DNA of 64,000 nt from Alicyclobacillus mali (lineage in GTDB: Bacteria > Bacillota > Bacilli > Alicyclobacillales > Alicyclobacillaceae). Numbering within the stretch: the first letter of the stretch is position 1; each line of letters opens with the position of its first letter. The stretch is from assembly GCF_017329565.1 (NCBI RefSeq), contig NZ_JAFMTT010000004.1. The stretch is one strand, 5' to 3'. The notes under the pieces are model-generated. The model was not told the DNA's origin, searched no databases, and worked only from the letters and a program-made list of their open reading frames with translations. The position numbers were made by a program, and so were the translations under genes. Of this stretch, positions 24,864 to 32,845 are shown one piece after another.

Positions 24864-24946
24864 AGACGGCGGAAGACAGGCCAGCCAAAGTGCGCAACTG
24901 TCCCCTGTCCGCCGACTTCTCAATCCCTCGTGAGCGTCGGATCACT

Positions 24947-25132
24947 GGGAATTGGCAGGTCTCCGGGCTTCGCTTCATCCGCGAACGGCGCCTTCCCCGG
25001 CGTCGACTTGATTCGACATCCGAGTGGCTGGGGACTTCCCCTGCCGCCGCGATCCGCTTCACCGTGGCGAGGACCGCTCCAGATTCAAACTGGATTCCCT
25101 TTTCACCCGCCCTGCGGCGGGCACCAATTCCC
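24947..25132 (-). promoter_or_regulatory. Cobalamin (AdoCbl) riboswitch in the nrdA leader
   Basis: On the minus strand the conserved cobalamin aptamer elements appear in order: P1 arm GGGAATTGG, GGTGCC, AAAAGGGAATCC, GGAGCGGTCC-TCGCCAC-GGTGAAGCG, GGAAGTCCCC, GCCGGGGAAGGCG, GGATGAAGCGAAGCCCGGAGACCTGCC, and the closing P1 arm CCAATTCCC. It is followed by an intrinsic terminator. The expected effect is reduced nrdA-nrdF transcription when adenosylcobalamin is abundant. Confidence 0.97.
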
Positions 25133-25161
25133 TTTCACATCACATGCTTTGGACAGGCATT

Positions 25162-25190
25162 AGCGTAACACTAGATATAGTGTTTGGCAA
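25162..25190 (-). promoter_or_regulatory. nrdA promoter with NrdR box between -35 and -10
   Basis: Minus strand: TTGCCA (25190-25185), 17-bp spacer, TACGCT (25167-25162). The spacer is filled by ACACTAGATATAGTGT (25168-25183), which fits the NrdR box consensus almost perfectly. A weaker second box (GATATA core at 25215-25220) lies 41 bp upstream, about four helical turns away, matching the paired-box arrangement of NrdR targets. Confidence 0.88.
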
Positions 25191-25234
25191 GCCCTTCTCT
25201 CAAAAAAGGCATCAGATATAGGCGCAAAAATACG

Positions 25235-25277
25235 AAAAAACCGGCTGCGGCGCACCATCTCCGCAACCGGCCTTTTT
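25235..25277 (-). terminator. Terminator at the end of the fatty-acid operon
   Basis: Stem CCGGCTGCGG/CCGCAACCGG with one mismatch, flanked by AAAAAA on one side and TTTTT on the other. It follows the thioesterase stop at 25287 and isolates the nrd promoter from the fad operon; it could work in both directions. Confidence 0.8.
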
Positions 25278-25286
25278 CCATTCATT

Positions 25287-25703
25287 TCATGACGGTAGCT
25301 TCAGAACGCGGAACGATCCCGTCGCGTGCGCGCACAACCGATCCTCTCCAAGGTATACGCGCCCCTCCACGGTCATCGTGCTTCGCGCTCGATGGATGAA
25401 CTTCGCCCTGCACACGAGCGTTCCTTCACTCGCCGGCTCCGTGAAGTGAAGGTTGAGGTTCGTCGTCACCACGGGCCGATTCGGATAGTGGAGGCTGACG
25501 AGGAGCCCCATCGCCGAATCCAGCAACGACATGTACACGCCTCCGTGCACGATGCGCGCCAAATTCCAGTGGTGGGGTTGAATTGCGAGTTCCGCAACCA
25601 CCTCTGTCTCATCGGCACTGACCAATTTCGCGCCTATAAAATCGGCGAACGTTTGGATCTTCGCGTTTGTCGCTTCTGTTCTTCCCCCTGGATACATGGG
25701 CAC
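25287..25703 (-). CDS. PaaI-family hotdog thioesterase
   Basis: A 138-residue hotdog-fold acyl-CoA thioesterase. The typical ILVHGG-like core is present as NLARIVHGGVYMSLLDSAMGLLV, which carries the catalytic region of PaaI enzymes, followed by VVTTNLNLHFTEPA. GTG 25703 has AGGAGG 8 nt upstream, better placed than for the ATG two codons later. It is the last gene of the fadF-fadN-fadA-fadE-lcfA operon and probably hydrolyses unusual or stalled acyl-CoA esters during beta-oxidation; the exact substrate is not evident. Confidence 0.88.
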   Translation of the reverse strand: MPMYPGGRTEATNAKIQTFADFIGAKLVSADETEVVAELAIQPHHWNLARIVHGGVYMSLLDSAMGLLVSLHYPNRPVVTTNLNLHFTEPASEGTLVCRAKFIHRARSTMTVEGRVYLGEDRLCAHATGSFRVLKLPS

Positions 25704-25722
25704 GCCGCGACCCTCCTAGCCG

Positions 25723-27387
25723 TCACGCCTGTCGGGTGGCCTCCTCCGTGAGCGCACGTCGAAGAATTTTTCCCACGGCCGACTTCGGCAGGCTGTCTCG
25801 AAATTCGTACGCCCGTGGCACTTTGTACGCGGCCAAATTGGCCCGGCACCACTCGTCAAGTTCCTGTTCGGTAACCAGCATGCCTGGCTTGAGCTGAATA
25901 AATGCCTTCACCGTCTGGCCGCGATACGGGTCTTCCACGCCAACCACGGCCGCCTCCGCGACGGCGGGATGCTCGTACAGGACCTCCTCCACCTCGCGCG
26001 GATAGATGTTGTATCCGCCCGCAATGATGATATCCTTTTTGCGGTCGACGATATAGAAATAGCCGTCCTCGTCCATCTTCGCAAGATCCCCAGTGACAAG
26101 CCATCCGTTTCGAAGGACCGAAGCGGTTTCATCGGGCCGATTCCAATAACCTTTCATCACCTGCGGCCCGCGCACCGCGAGTTCGCCAATTTCGCCCACA
26201 GGCAGCGGCTTGCCGTCGGGATCGACCACCCGCGCCTCGGTGTCTGGAAAGGGTATGCCGATGGAACCGGGTTTGCGCTCGGCCCAGAAGTTGTTCGCAT
26301 GCGTGATAGGCGATGCCTCGGTCAGGCCGTAACCTTCGACCAGTTTGCCGCCCGTGAGCTTTTCCCACTGAGCCTGTACTTCGTGCGGCAGCGGAGCGGC
26401 GCCGCTGACGCAAACTTCGATGGACGAAAGATCGTAGCGAGCTCTATTGGGATGATTCATCAGCGCGATGTACATGGTCGGCGTGCCCGGAAAGACGGTC
26501 GGTTTGAACTCGTGAATGAGCTTCAACACCTGCTCCGCCTGAAACCGAGGGACAAGAATCAACATTCCGCCCGTGTACATGGACTGGTTCATAAGTACGG
26601 TCATGCCAAAAACGTGGAAGAAGGGCAGTACGGCGAGGTACCGCTCTTTACCTCGTTGCAACTTGTACGTCCACAGCGCGCTCTGAATCGCGTTGGCCAC
26701 GAGGTTGTAATGCGTCAGCATCGCGCCCTTCGGCACGCCCGTGGTGCCGCCCGTGTACTGAATGAGTGCGATGTCCTCCATTGGATCAATCTCGACCTTC
26801 GGCAAATCGCTCGCCGCGCTCGCGAGGCAGTGCTTCCACGCAAGCACGCGCGTGCCATACGGCACCTTTGGTACACCGCCCTGACGGCTCATCTGCAGCG
26901 GATACAAAAGCGATTTCACGGGTGGCAGATAGTCTCGAATGGACGTCACCACATAATACTCGATCGGCAGCTCGCCTTCCACCGCCTCCACCCTGGACCA
27001 CAGCTCATCGAGCGTCACCAACACCCGGGCGCCGCAGTCCTCCAGCTGATGCTTCAGCTCGCGCGGAGTATACATCGGGTTGTGCTGGACCACCGTCAAT
27101 CCAGCCAACAGCGACCCGTAATACGCGATCACGGCCTGCGGGCAGTTTGGCAACATGATGGCGACGCGATCCCCCTTGTTCAGGGGAATCGCTCGCATCG
27201 CGTTGGCAAAGCGACAGCAGGCATCCAACAGCTCGCGGTAGGTCATCTTGAATCCGAAGAACCACAGGGCAGGCCGATCGGGATAAGCCTCCGCCGAGCG
27301 CAACACAAACGATGCCAGGTTCTCTTGTGGGTAATCGTAGGTGCTCGGCACCTCCGGCGGGTAGTGCTTTAACCATGGCCTTTCCAT
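25723..27387 (-). CDS. lcfA: Long-chain fatty-acid-CoA ligase
   Basis: A 554-residue AMP-forming acyl-CoA synthetase that activates fatty acids for beta-oxidation. Motifs: nucleotide loop YTGGTTGVPKGA, GYGLTE, GWLVTGDLAKMDEDGYF, DRKKDIIIAGGYNIYP and a C-terminal catalytic Lys in PKSAVGKILRR. The order and length match B. subtilis LcfA, a FadR target. It lies 30 nt after fadE and 19 nt before the thioesterase gene. Confidence 0.94.
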   Translation of the reverse strand: MERPWLKHYPPEVPSTYDYPQENLASFVLRSAEAYPDRPALWFFGFKMTYRELLDACCRFANAMRAIPLNKGDRVAIMLPNCPQAVIAYYGSLLAGLTVVQHNPMYTPRELKHQLEDCGARVLVTLDELWSRVEAVEGELPIEYYVVTSIRDYLPPVKSLLYPLQMSRQGGVPKVPYGTRVLAWKHCLASAASDLPKVEIDPMEDIALIQYTGGTTGVPKGAMLTHYNLVANAIQSALWTYKLQRGKERYLAVLPFFHVFGMTVLMNQSMYTGGMLILVPRFQAEQVLKLIHEFKPTVFPGTPTMYIALMNHPNRARYDLSSIEVCVSGAAPLPHEVQAQWEKLTGGKLVEGYGLTEASPITHANNFWAERKPGSIGIPFPDTEARVVDPDGKPLPVGEIGELAVRGPQVMKGYWNRPDETASVLRNGWLVTGDLAKMDEDGYFYIVDRKKDIIIAGGYNIYPREVEEVLYEHPAVAEAAVVGVEDPYRGQTVKAFIQLKPGMLVTEQELDEWCRANLAAYKVPRAYEFRDSLPKSAVGKILRRALTEEATRQA

Positions 27388-27417
27388 CCAGCGTCACCTT
27401 CCCTTCGCGGCGCCCAC

Positions 27418-29199
27418 TTAGCAGACGTACCCTTCGGCCTCCACCACGCGCTTTGCGATCTCGCGATCCAGCGCAATCATGTCGACGTCCGAACGGCGCG
27501 TCAGCCGCTTCAGGATGGACAACTGCATCTTCAGCGCATCTCCCTGGCTCACGTGCGCCAAGCTCTCCTTGGCCGCCTGCTCCACTTTCGCCACGGCGTC
27601 CTGCACAAACGCGCGCGTCATGGCGATCTTCAGCGCGGCCTGCGCCTCGCCCGCCGACTCCACCTGCTGCATGGCCCGCAGGTACGCGCTCTCCGCCGCG
27701 AAGGCTTGGATCGCGATGTCCGCCAGGTTCGCCAAGATCTCCTGCTCATCGTTGACACGCGCCTGCAGCGCCTGCGCAGCCAGGCCACCGACCATGAGGA
27801 AGACCTTCTTCATGTTCTCGATGAGCTGCTTTTCCTCGGCCAGCACGCCTTCGGGCGGCGTCAGGCCGGGGACCATCTGCATGAGCTCCGCCTGCAGCGC
27901 CTGTGCCTTTTGGAACAGCGGCAATTCGCCCTTCATCGCGCGCCGCAGCATCGTGCCGGGGATGAGCATCCGGTTGATCTCGTTCGTGCCCTCGAAGATC
28001 CGGTTGATGCGCGCATCCCGATACATTTGCTCGACGCCGTACTCTTTGATGAAGCCGTAGCCGCCGTGCACCTGAACAGCCTCGTCCACGACGTAGTCCA
28101 GAACCTCTGAGCCAAATACCTTGTTGATGGAGCACTCAATCGCGTACTCCGCGATGGCCTTCGCCGATTCGACGCCGGCATCGGGCTTCGTCACGTCCAC
28201 CGTCTCAAGGATGGCATCGAGCAGACCAGCGGTGCGGTACACCACGCTCTCCAGCGCGTAGATCTGCGTGTTCATCCTCGCCAGCTTGCGCTGAATCAGC
28301 GGGAACTCGGACAGCTTCTTTCCAAATTGCTTGCGCTCGTTCGCGTACTTCGCCGACGTCTCAAGCGCAATCTTCGATCCGCCGAGGGCACCCGCACCCA
28401 GCTTGAAGCGGCCGATGTTCAAAATGTTGAACGCGATTTGATGGCCCTTCCCCACCTCAAACAGCAGGTTCTCCACGGGCACTTTCACATCTTCGAGGAT
28501 GACTTGGCGCGTTGAAGATCCCTTGATGCCCATCTTCTGCTCCTCGGGGCCCAAGCTGACGCCTGGCATCGTCCGCTCGACGATGAACGCGCTGAAGTGC
28601 TGCCCGTCGATTTTGGCGTACACAACGAACACGTCCGCGAAACCCGCGTTGGTGATGAACTGCTTGGTGCCGTTCAGGATGTAGTACTTCCCGTCTTCCG
28701 ACAGCTTCGCCGTCGTCTTGGCGCCCAACGCGTCCGAGCCGGACGAGGGCTCCGTCAGGCAGTACGCGCCGATCCACTCGCCCGACGCGAGCTTCGGCAG
28801 GTACTTCTTCTTCTGCTCCTCGTTGCCGAAGTAGACAATCGGGAGCGTGCCAATCCCAGTGTGCGCACCAAAGGAAAGTCCGAACGATCCGCCGCGCGAC
28901 ACGTGCTCGTTGATGAGCGTCGCGCTGACCTTGTCGAGGCCGAGCCCCTCATACGCCTCCGGCACTTCGGCGGACAACAGGCCGAGATCGGCCGCCTTGC
29001 GCAACAGATTGACCGTGAGCTCGTAGTTCAGGGACTCAATCTCCTCGTGGTGCGGCACAACTTCCGATTCGATGAAGTTTTTCGTCGTCTCCGCGATCAT
29101 CTTCTGCTCTTCGGTGAAGCCTTCCGGCGTCACCACGGCGGTGGGCTCCAGCTCCTCAATGATGAACGCGCCGCCCTGGACGATGGTCTTGTTTTCCAT
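27418..29199 (-). CDS. fadE: Acyl-CoA dehydrogenase
   Basis: A 593-residue acyl-CoA dehydrogenase, the same length class as B. subtilis FadE. Standard core signatures are present: AYCLTEPSSGSDALGAKT, the RQVILEDVKVPVENLL strand, QVHGGYGFIKEYGVEQMYRDARINRIFEGTNEINRM (FAD binding and catalytic Glu region), and an extended C-terminal helical part. It catalyses the first dehydrogenation of beta-oxidation and passes electrons to EtfAB, whose genes lie at 35.9-37.7 kb on the other strand. Confidence 0.95.
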   Translation of the reverse strand: MENKTIVQGGAFIIEELEPTAVVTPEGFTEEQKMIAETTKNFIESEVVPHHEEIESLNYELTVNLLRKAADLGLLSAEVPEAYEGLGLDKVSATLINEHVSRGGSFGLSFGAHTGIGTLPIVYFGNEEQKKKYLPKLASGEWIGAYCLTEPSSGSDALGAKTTAKLSEDGKYYILNGTKQFITNAGFADVFVVYAKIDGQHFSAFIVERTMPGVSLGPEEQKMGIKGSSTRQVILEDVKVPVENLLFEVGKGHQIAFNILNIGRFKLGAGALGGSKIALETSAKYANERKQFGKKLSEFPLIQRKLARMNTQIYALESVVYRTAGLLDAILETVDVTKPDAGVESAKAIAEYAIECSINKVFGSEVLDYVVDEAVQVHGGYGFIKEYGVEQMYRDARINRIFEGTNEINRMLIPGTMLRRAMKGELPLFQKAQALQAELMQMVPGLTPPEGVLAEEKQLIENMKKVFLMVGGLAAQALQARVNDEQEILANLADIAIQAFAAESAYLRAMQQVESAGEAQAALKIAMTRAFVQDAVAKVEQAAKESLAHVSQGDALKMQLSILKRLTRRSDVDMIALDREIAKRVVEAEGYVC

Positions 29200-29227
29200 G
29201 TCATCTCACTCCTTATGCGCTGTCGTT

Positions 29228-30412
29228 TCAAGGTTGATGAACTTCGAATACGCCGGCTGCACCCATGCCGCCGCCGATGCACATCGACACGACACCGTAA
29301 CCTCCGCCTCGCCGGCGCAGCTCGTGAATCAAGGTGGCGGTCAGCTTCGCGCCCGTGCAGCCGAGCGGGTGTCCCAGCGCGATGGCACCGCCGTTGACGT
29401 TGACCTTGGCGGGGTCGATGTCGAGCGAGCGAATGACCTGCAAGCACTGGGACGCAAAGGCCTCGTTGATCTCGAAGAGATCGATATCGGCAAGCGAGAG
29501 CCCAGCCAGCTTCAGCGCCTTCGGGATGGCGCCTACCGGGCCGATGCCCATGATGGCCGGATCGCACCCCGTCACCGCGAAGCTCTTGAACGTGGCGAGC
29601 GGCTTGAGGCCCAGTTCCTGCGCCTTTTCGGCCGTCATCACCACCGCAGCCGCGGCGCCGTCGCTCATCTGCGAGGCGTTTCCTGCGGTCACGGTGCCGC
29701 CGACGGAAAACGCGGGCCGGAGCGACGCCAGGGCCTCGGGCGTCGTGTCCTTTCGCACGCCCTCGTCCTGCGTGACCCGGATCGTCTTCTCGCGGGGCCG
29801 CCCGTCTTCGTCGATGTCCCACACCTTCGTCTCCACGGGGACGATCTCGTCGTCAAACTTGCCCGCCTGCTGCGCCGCGTGCGCCTTCTGATGGCTCTCA
29901 TACGCGAACCGATCCTGATCTTCGCGGCTCACGCCAAACCGCTTCGCGACGTTCTCCGCCGTGTGCCCCATGGAGATGTAGATATCCGGAATCTGAAGCA
30001 AGATGTCCGGATGCGGGGACGGCTTGAAGCCGCTCATCGGAACGTGGCTCATGGTCTCCACGCCGCCCGCGAGCGCGACCTCGACGTGCCCGAGCATCAC
30101 GCGCTCGGCCGCAATGGCGATGGCCTGAAGGCCGGACGAACAAAACCGGTTGATGGTCATCGCGGGCACGCTCTCCGGCAACCCGCTGTACAGAGATACG
30201 ATGCGCGCCACGTTCAGGCCCTGTTCGCCCTCCGGCATGGCGCAGCCGATGACGACGTCCTCGATCTCGGCGGGATCGAGTCCCTCCGCGCGCTCCACCG
30301 CGGCGCGCACGGCCGCGCGCCCGAGGTCCTCCACCCGCGTATGGCGAAACACACCGCGCTTGGCCTTTCCGACCGGCGTGCGTGCAACCGAAACAATCAC
30401 AGCTTCCCGCAT
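29228..30412 (-). CDS. fadA: Acetyl-CoA acyltransferase (thiolase)
   Basis: A 394-residue degradative thiolase. The nucleophilic Cys lies in NRFCSSGLQAIAIA, the catalytic His in ALGHPLGCTGAK, and the second Cys in CIGGGMGAAG. It cleaves 3-ketoacyl-CoA with CoA in the last step of each beta-oxidation round. It lies between fadE (28 nt) and fadN (39 nt) in the same operon. Confidence 0.95.
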   Translation of the reverse strand: MREAVIVSVARTPVGKAKRGVFRHTRVEDLGRAAVRAAVERAEGLDPAEIEDVVIGCAMPEGEQGLNVARIVSLYSGLPESVPAMTINRFCSSGLQAIAIAAERVMLGHVEVALAGGVETMSHVPMSGFKPSPHPDILLQIPDIYISMGHTAENVAKRFGVSREDQDRFAYESHQKAHAAQQAGKFDDEIVPVETKVWDIDEDGRPREKTIRVTQDEGVRKDTTPEALASLRPAFSVGGTVTAGNASQMSDGAAAAVVMTAEKAQELGLKPLATFKSFAVTGCDPAIMGIGPVGAIPKALKLAGLSLADIDLFEINEAFASQCLQVIRSLDIDPAKVNVNGGAIALGHPLGCTGAKLTATLIHELRRRGGGYGVVSMCIGGGMGAAGVFEVHQP

Positions 30413-30451
30413 GGTTTCACTCCCTATCGTCGTATCCGTCGTGGACCCGCC

Positions 30452-32845
30452 TCAGTTGCGAAGTGGCTTTCCGGTGGCCAGCATGTGCTGCATGCGCTGG
30501 ATGGTCTTCGGCTCTCCGCACAGGCTGAGGAAGGCCTCGCGCTCGAGATCGAGCAGGTAGTCCTCACTCACCAGGGAGTCCGCCGGCACGTCGCCACCCG
30601 CAAGCACGTGCGCGAGCTTGTAGGCCACGTGGAGGTCGTAATCCGTGATATAGCCGCCGTTCCACATGCCGCGCGCCGCCATTTGCAGAGTCGCCTTGCC
30701 GTCGCGTCCCGCGACGCGAATTTGCTTCGCCTTCGGCGGCGCGGTGTAGCCGATCTCAGCCATCCGCAGCACCTCCGCCTTCGCGGCCGAGATGCGCAGG
30801 TCGTCGTTCACCACGAGGCGATCCGTCTCGCGCAGCCAGCCCATCGCGAGCGCCTCGGCGCCGCTCGTCGACACCTTGGCGGTGCCGATAGCCTGGAACA
30901 TGCGCGCGAGCGCGGGGACGAGATCGTCGTCTGGACCCACCGACTCCGCCACCCGGCGCGCCGTCTCCTTGCAACCGCCGCCGCCCGGGATGACGCCGAC
31001 GCCCACTTCCACCAGGCCGAAGTAGGTCTCCGCGGCCGGCAGCACTCTCGACGAGGCCAAGCACACCTCGACGCCGCCGCCAAGCGTCATCCGATGAGGC
31101 GCCGCCACGACCGGCACCTGGCTGTAGCGGAGCGCAAGGACGGCGCGATGGAACTGGCGGATGGAAAGGTCGATTTCGTCCCAGTCACCCTCCTGCGCCG
31201 CCATCAGGATGAGCACAAGGTTCGCGCCAACGCAGAAGTTCTTACCCTGATTGGCGACCACGAGACCTGCGAAGTCTTTCTCCGCAATGGCCACGCTCTT
31301 CTCGATCATCGCCAGAATGTCCGGGCCAATGGCGTTGTTCTGCGAATGGAACTCCAGGCATGCGACGCCGTCGCCCAGGTCGATGAGGCTTGCGCCCGAG
31401 TTCTGTGCGATGACCTTGCCCGCCTTCTTCAGCGCGGCGAGATCGACCACTCCTGCCGGCACCCGCACCGGCTCGGGCTTTCCGCTTACCGGCATGGTCA
31501 GCTTGCCGTCCGCCTCCTCGTAGAAGGCGCGGTGGCCCGCAGCAATCCAGTCCTCCACCCACTGAGGCAACTGGAGTCCTTCCGCCCGCATCCGCTCCGC
31601 GGTCTCCACCAGTCCGAGCGCATCCCAGAGTTCAAACGGACCGAGGTCCCAGTTGAACCCCCAGCGCATCGCCGCGTCGATGTCCTGAATCGTGTCCGCG
31701 ATTTCGCCGAGTTTCTCGGCCGAGTACACGAGCACGCGCTTGACGATGTTCCAGGCGAGCTCCGCATACTTATCACGGCCTTGAATGAGCGCCTTCGCCT
31801 TTCCTGCCGCACCCCTGGCCTGCTTGGAGGCTTCGAGCGCTGAAGAAGTGATCTTCTTTTGCTCGCGGTACTCAAGCGTGTCGAGGTCCAGCACGAGGAT
31901 CTGGCGCTGGCCGTTTTGTTTGACGCGCTTGTAAAAGCCTTGTCCGCTCTTCTCGCCGAGCCAGCCGCGCTCCACGAGCTTCTGGATGGCCTCAGGCACC
32001 ACGAATGCGCGCTGCTCTTCGGGATCCGCGACGTTTTCGCGCACGTTGTTGGCGACGTGGACGAACGTGTCGATCCCAACGAGATCGAGCGTGCGGAAGG
32101 TTGCGCTCTTCGGGCGACCAAGCGCTGGACCTGTGATGGCGTCGACCTCCTCAACGGAGAAGCCACCCTTTTGCATCTCTTCGACGGTCACCAAGAGCCC
32201 GTAGGTGCCGATGCGGTTGGCGATGAAGTTCGGCGTGTCCTTCGCAAGCACCACGCCCTTGCCGAGGCGCTCCGTTCCGAAGTCGCGCATGAACTCCACG
32301 ATGGCGGGATCGGTGTCGCGACCCGGAATGACCTCCAACAGCTTCATGTAGCGCGGCGGATTGAAGAAGTGGGTGCCGAGAAAGTGTCGGCGGAACGCCT
32401 CGCTTCGCCCCTCGAGCATCGCGTTGATGGAGATGCCCGACGTGTTGGTGCTGACAATCATGCCTTCGTGCCAGTGTTGCTCGATGCGCTCGAGCAGTTG
32501 GCGCTTGGGCTCGAGGCTCTCCACAATGACCTCAATCACCCAGTCGACCTCGGAGATCCGATGGAGATCGTCCTCAAGGTTTCCAGGTGTGATGAGTTTC
32601 GCGTAGTCGGCGCGGAACAAAGGCGCCGGGCTGAGCTTGTGCAGCCTTCGAATGGCCTCCGTCGCCAGACGGTTGCGGACGGCAGGATGATCGAGCGACA
32701 GCCCCTTCTTCTGCTCGTCGGCGGTCAACTCGTGCGGGACCAGGTCCAACAGCAGGCTTGGAATGCCCACGTTGGCGAGATGGGCGGCAATTTGCGCCCC
32801 CATCACGCCGGAACCAATGACAGCAGCTCGGCGAATTTGTCTCAT
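30452..32845 (-). CDS. fadN: 3-hydroxyacyl-CoA dehydrogenase / enoyl-CoA hydratase
   Basis: A 797-residue bifunctional protein. The N-terminal NAD-binding domain begins with IGSGVMGAQIAAHLANVG; the HAD C-terminal repeats contain NFIANRIGTYG and FELWDALG; the enoyl-CoA hydratase domain (about residues 490-690) has AMTLGGGVEVCL-type oxyanion glycines. This domain order (dehydrogenase first) is the Bacillus FadN arrangement, opposite to E. coli FadB. The ATG overlaps the fadF stop by 4 bp (ATGA), so translation is coupled. Confidence 0.94.
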   Translation of the reverse strand: MRQIRRAAVIGSGVMGAQIAAHLANVGIPSLLLDLVPHELTADEQKKGLSLDHPAVRNRLATEAIRRLHKLSPAPLFRADYAKLITPGNLEDDLHRISEVDWVIEVIVESLEPKRQLLERIEQHWHEGMIVSTNTSGISINAMLEGRSEAFRRHFLGTHFFNPPRYMKLLEVIPGRDTDPAIVEFMRDFGTERLGKGVVLAKDTPNFIANRIGTYGLLVTVEEMQKGGFSVEEVDAITGPALGRPKSATFRTLDLVGIDTFVHVANNVRENVADPEEQRAFVVPEAIQKLVERGWLGEKSGQGFYKRVKQNGQRQILVLDLDTLEYREQKKITSSALEASKQARGAAGKAKALIQGRDKYAELAWNIVKRVLVYSAEKLGEIADTIQDIDAAMRWGFNWDLGPFELWDALGLVETAERMRAEGLQLPQWVEDWIAAGHRAFYEEADGKLTMPVSGKPEPVRVPAGVVDLAALKKAGKVIAQNSGASLIDLGDGVACLEFHSQNNAIGPDILAMIEKSVAIAEKDFAGLVVANQGKNFCVGANLVLILMAAQEGDWDEIDLSIRQFHRAVLALRYSQVPVVAAPHRMTLGGGVEVCLASSRVLPAAETYFGLVEVGVGVIPGGGGCKETARRVAESVGPDDDLVPALARMFQAIGTAKVSTSGAEALAMGWLRETDRLVVNDDLRISAAKAEVLRMAEIGYTAPPKAKQIRVAGRDGKATLQMAARGMWNGGYITDYDLHVAYKLAHVLAGGDVPADSLVSEDYLLDLEREAFLSLCGEPKTIQRMQHMLATGKPLRN

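Noticed and set aside
29072..31843. Open frame of about 923 codons opposite fadE-fadA-fadN
   Set aside because: It spans three real genes on the other strand; composition is Arg/His-rich as expected for antisense shadow frames and no motif is visible.
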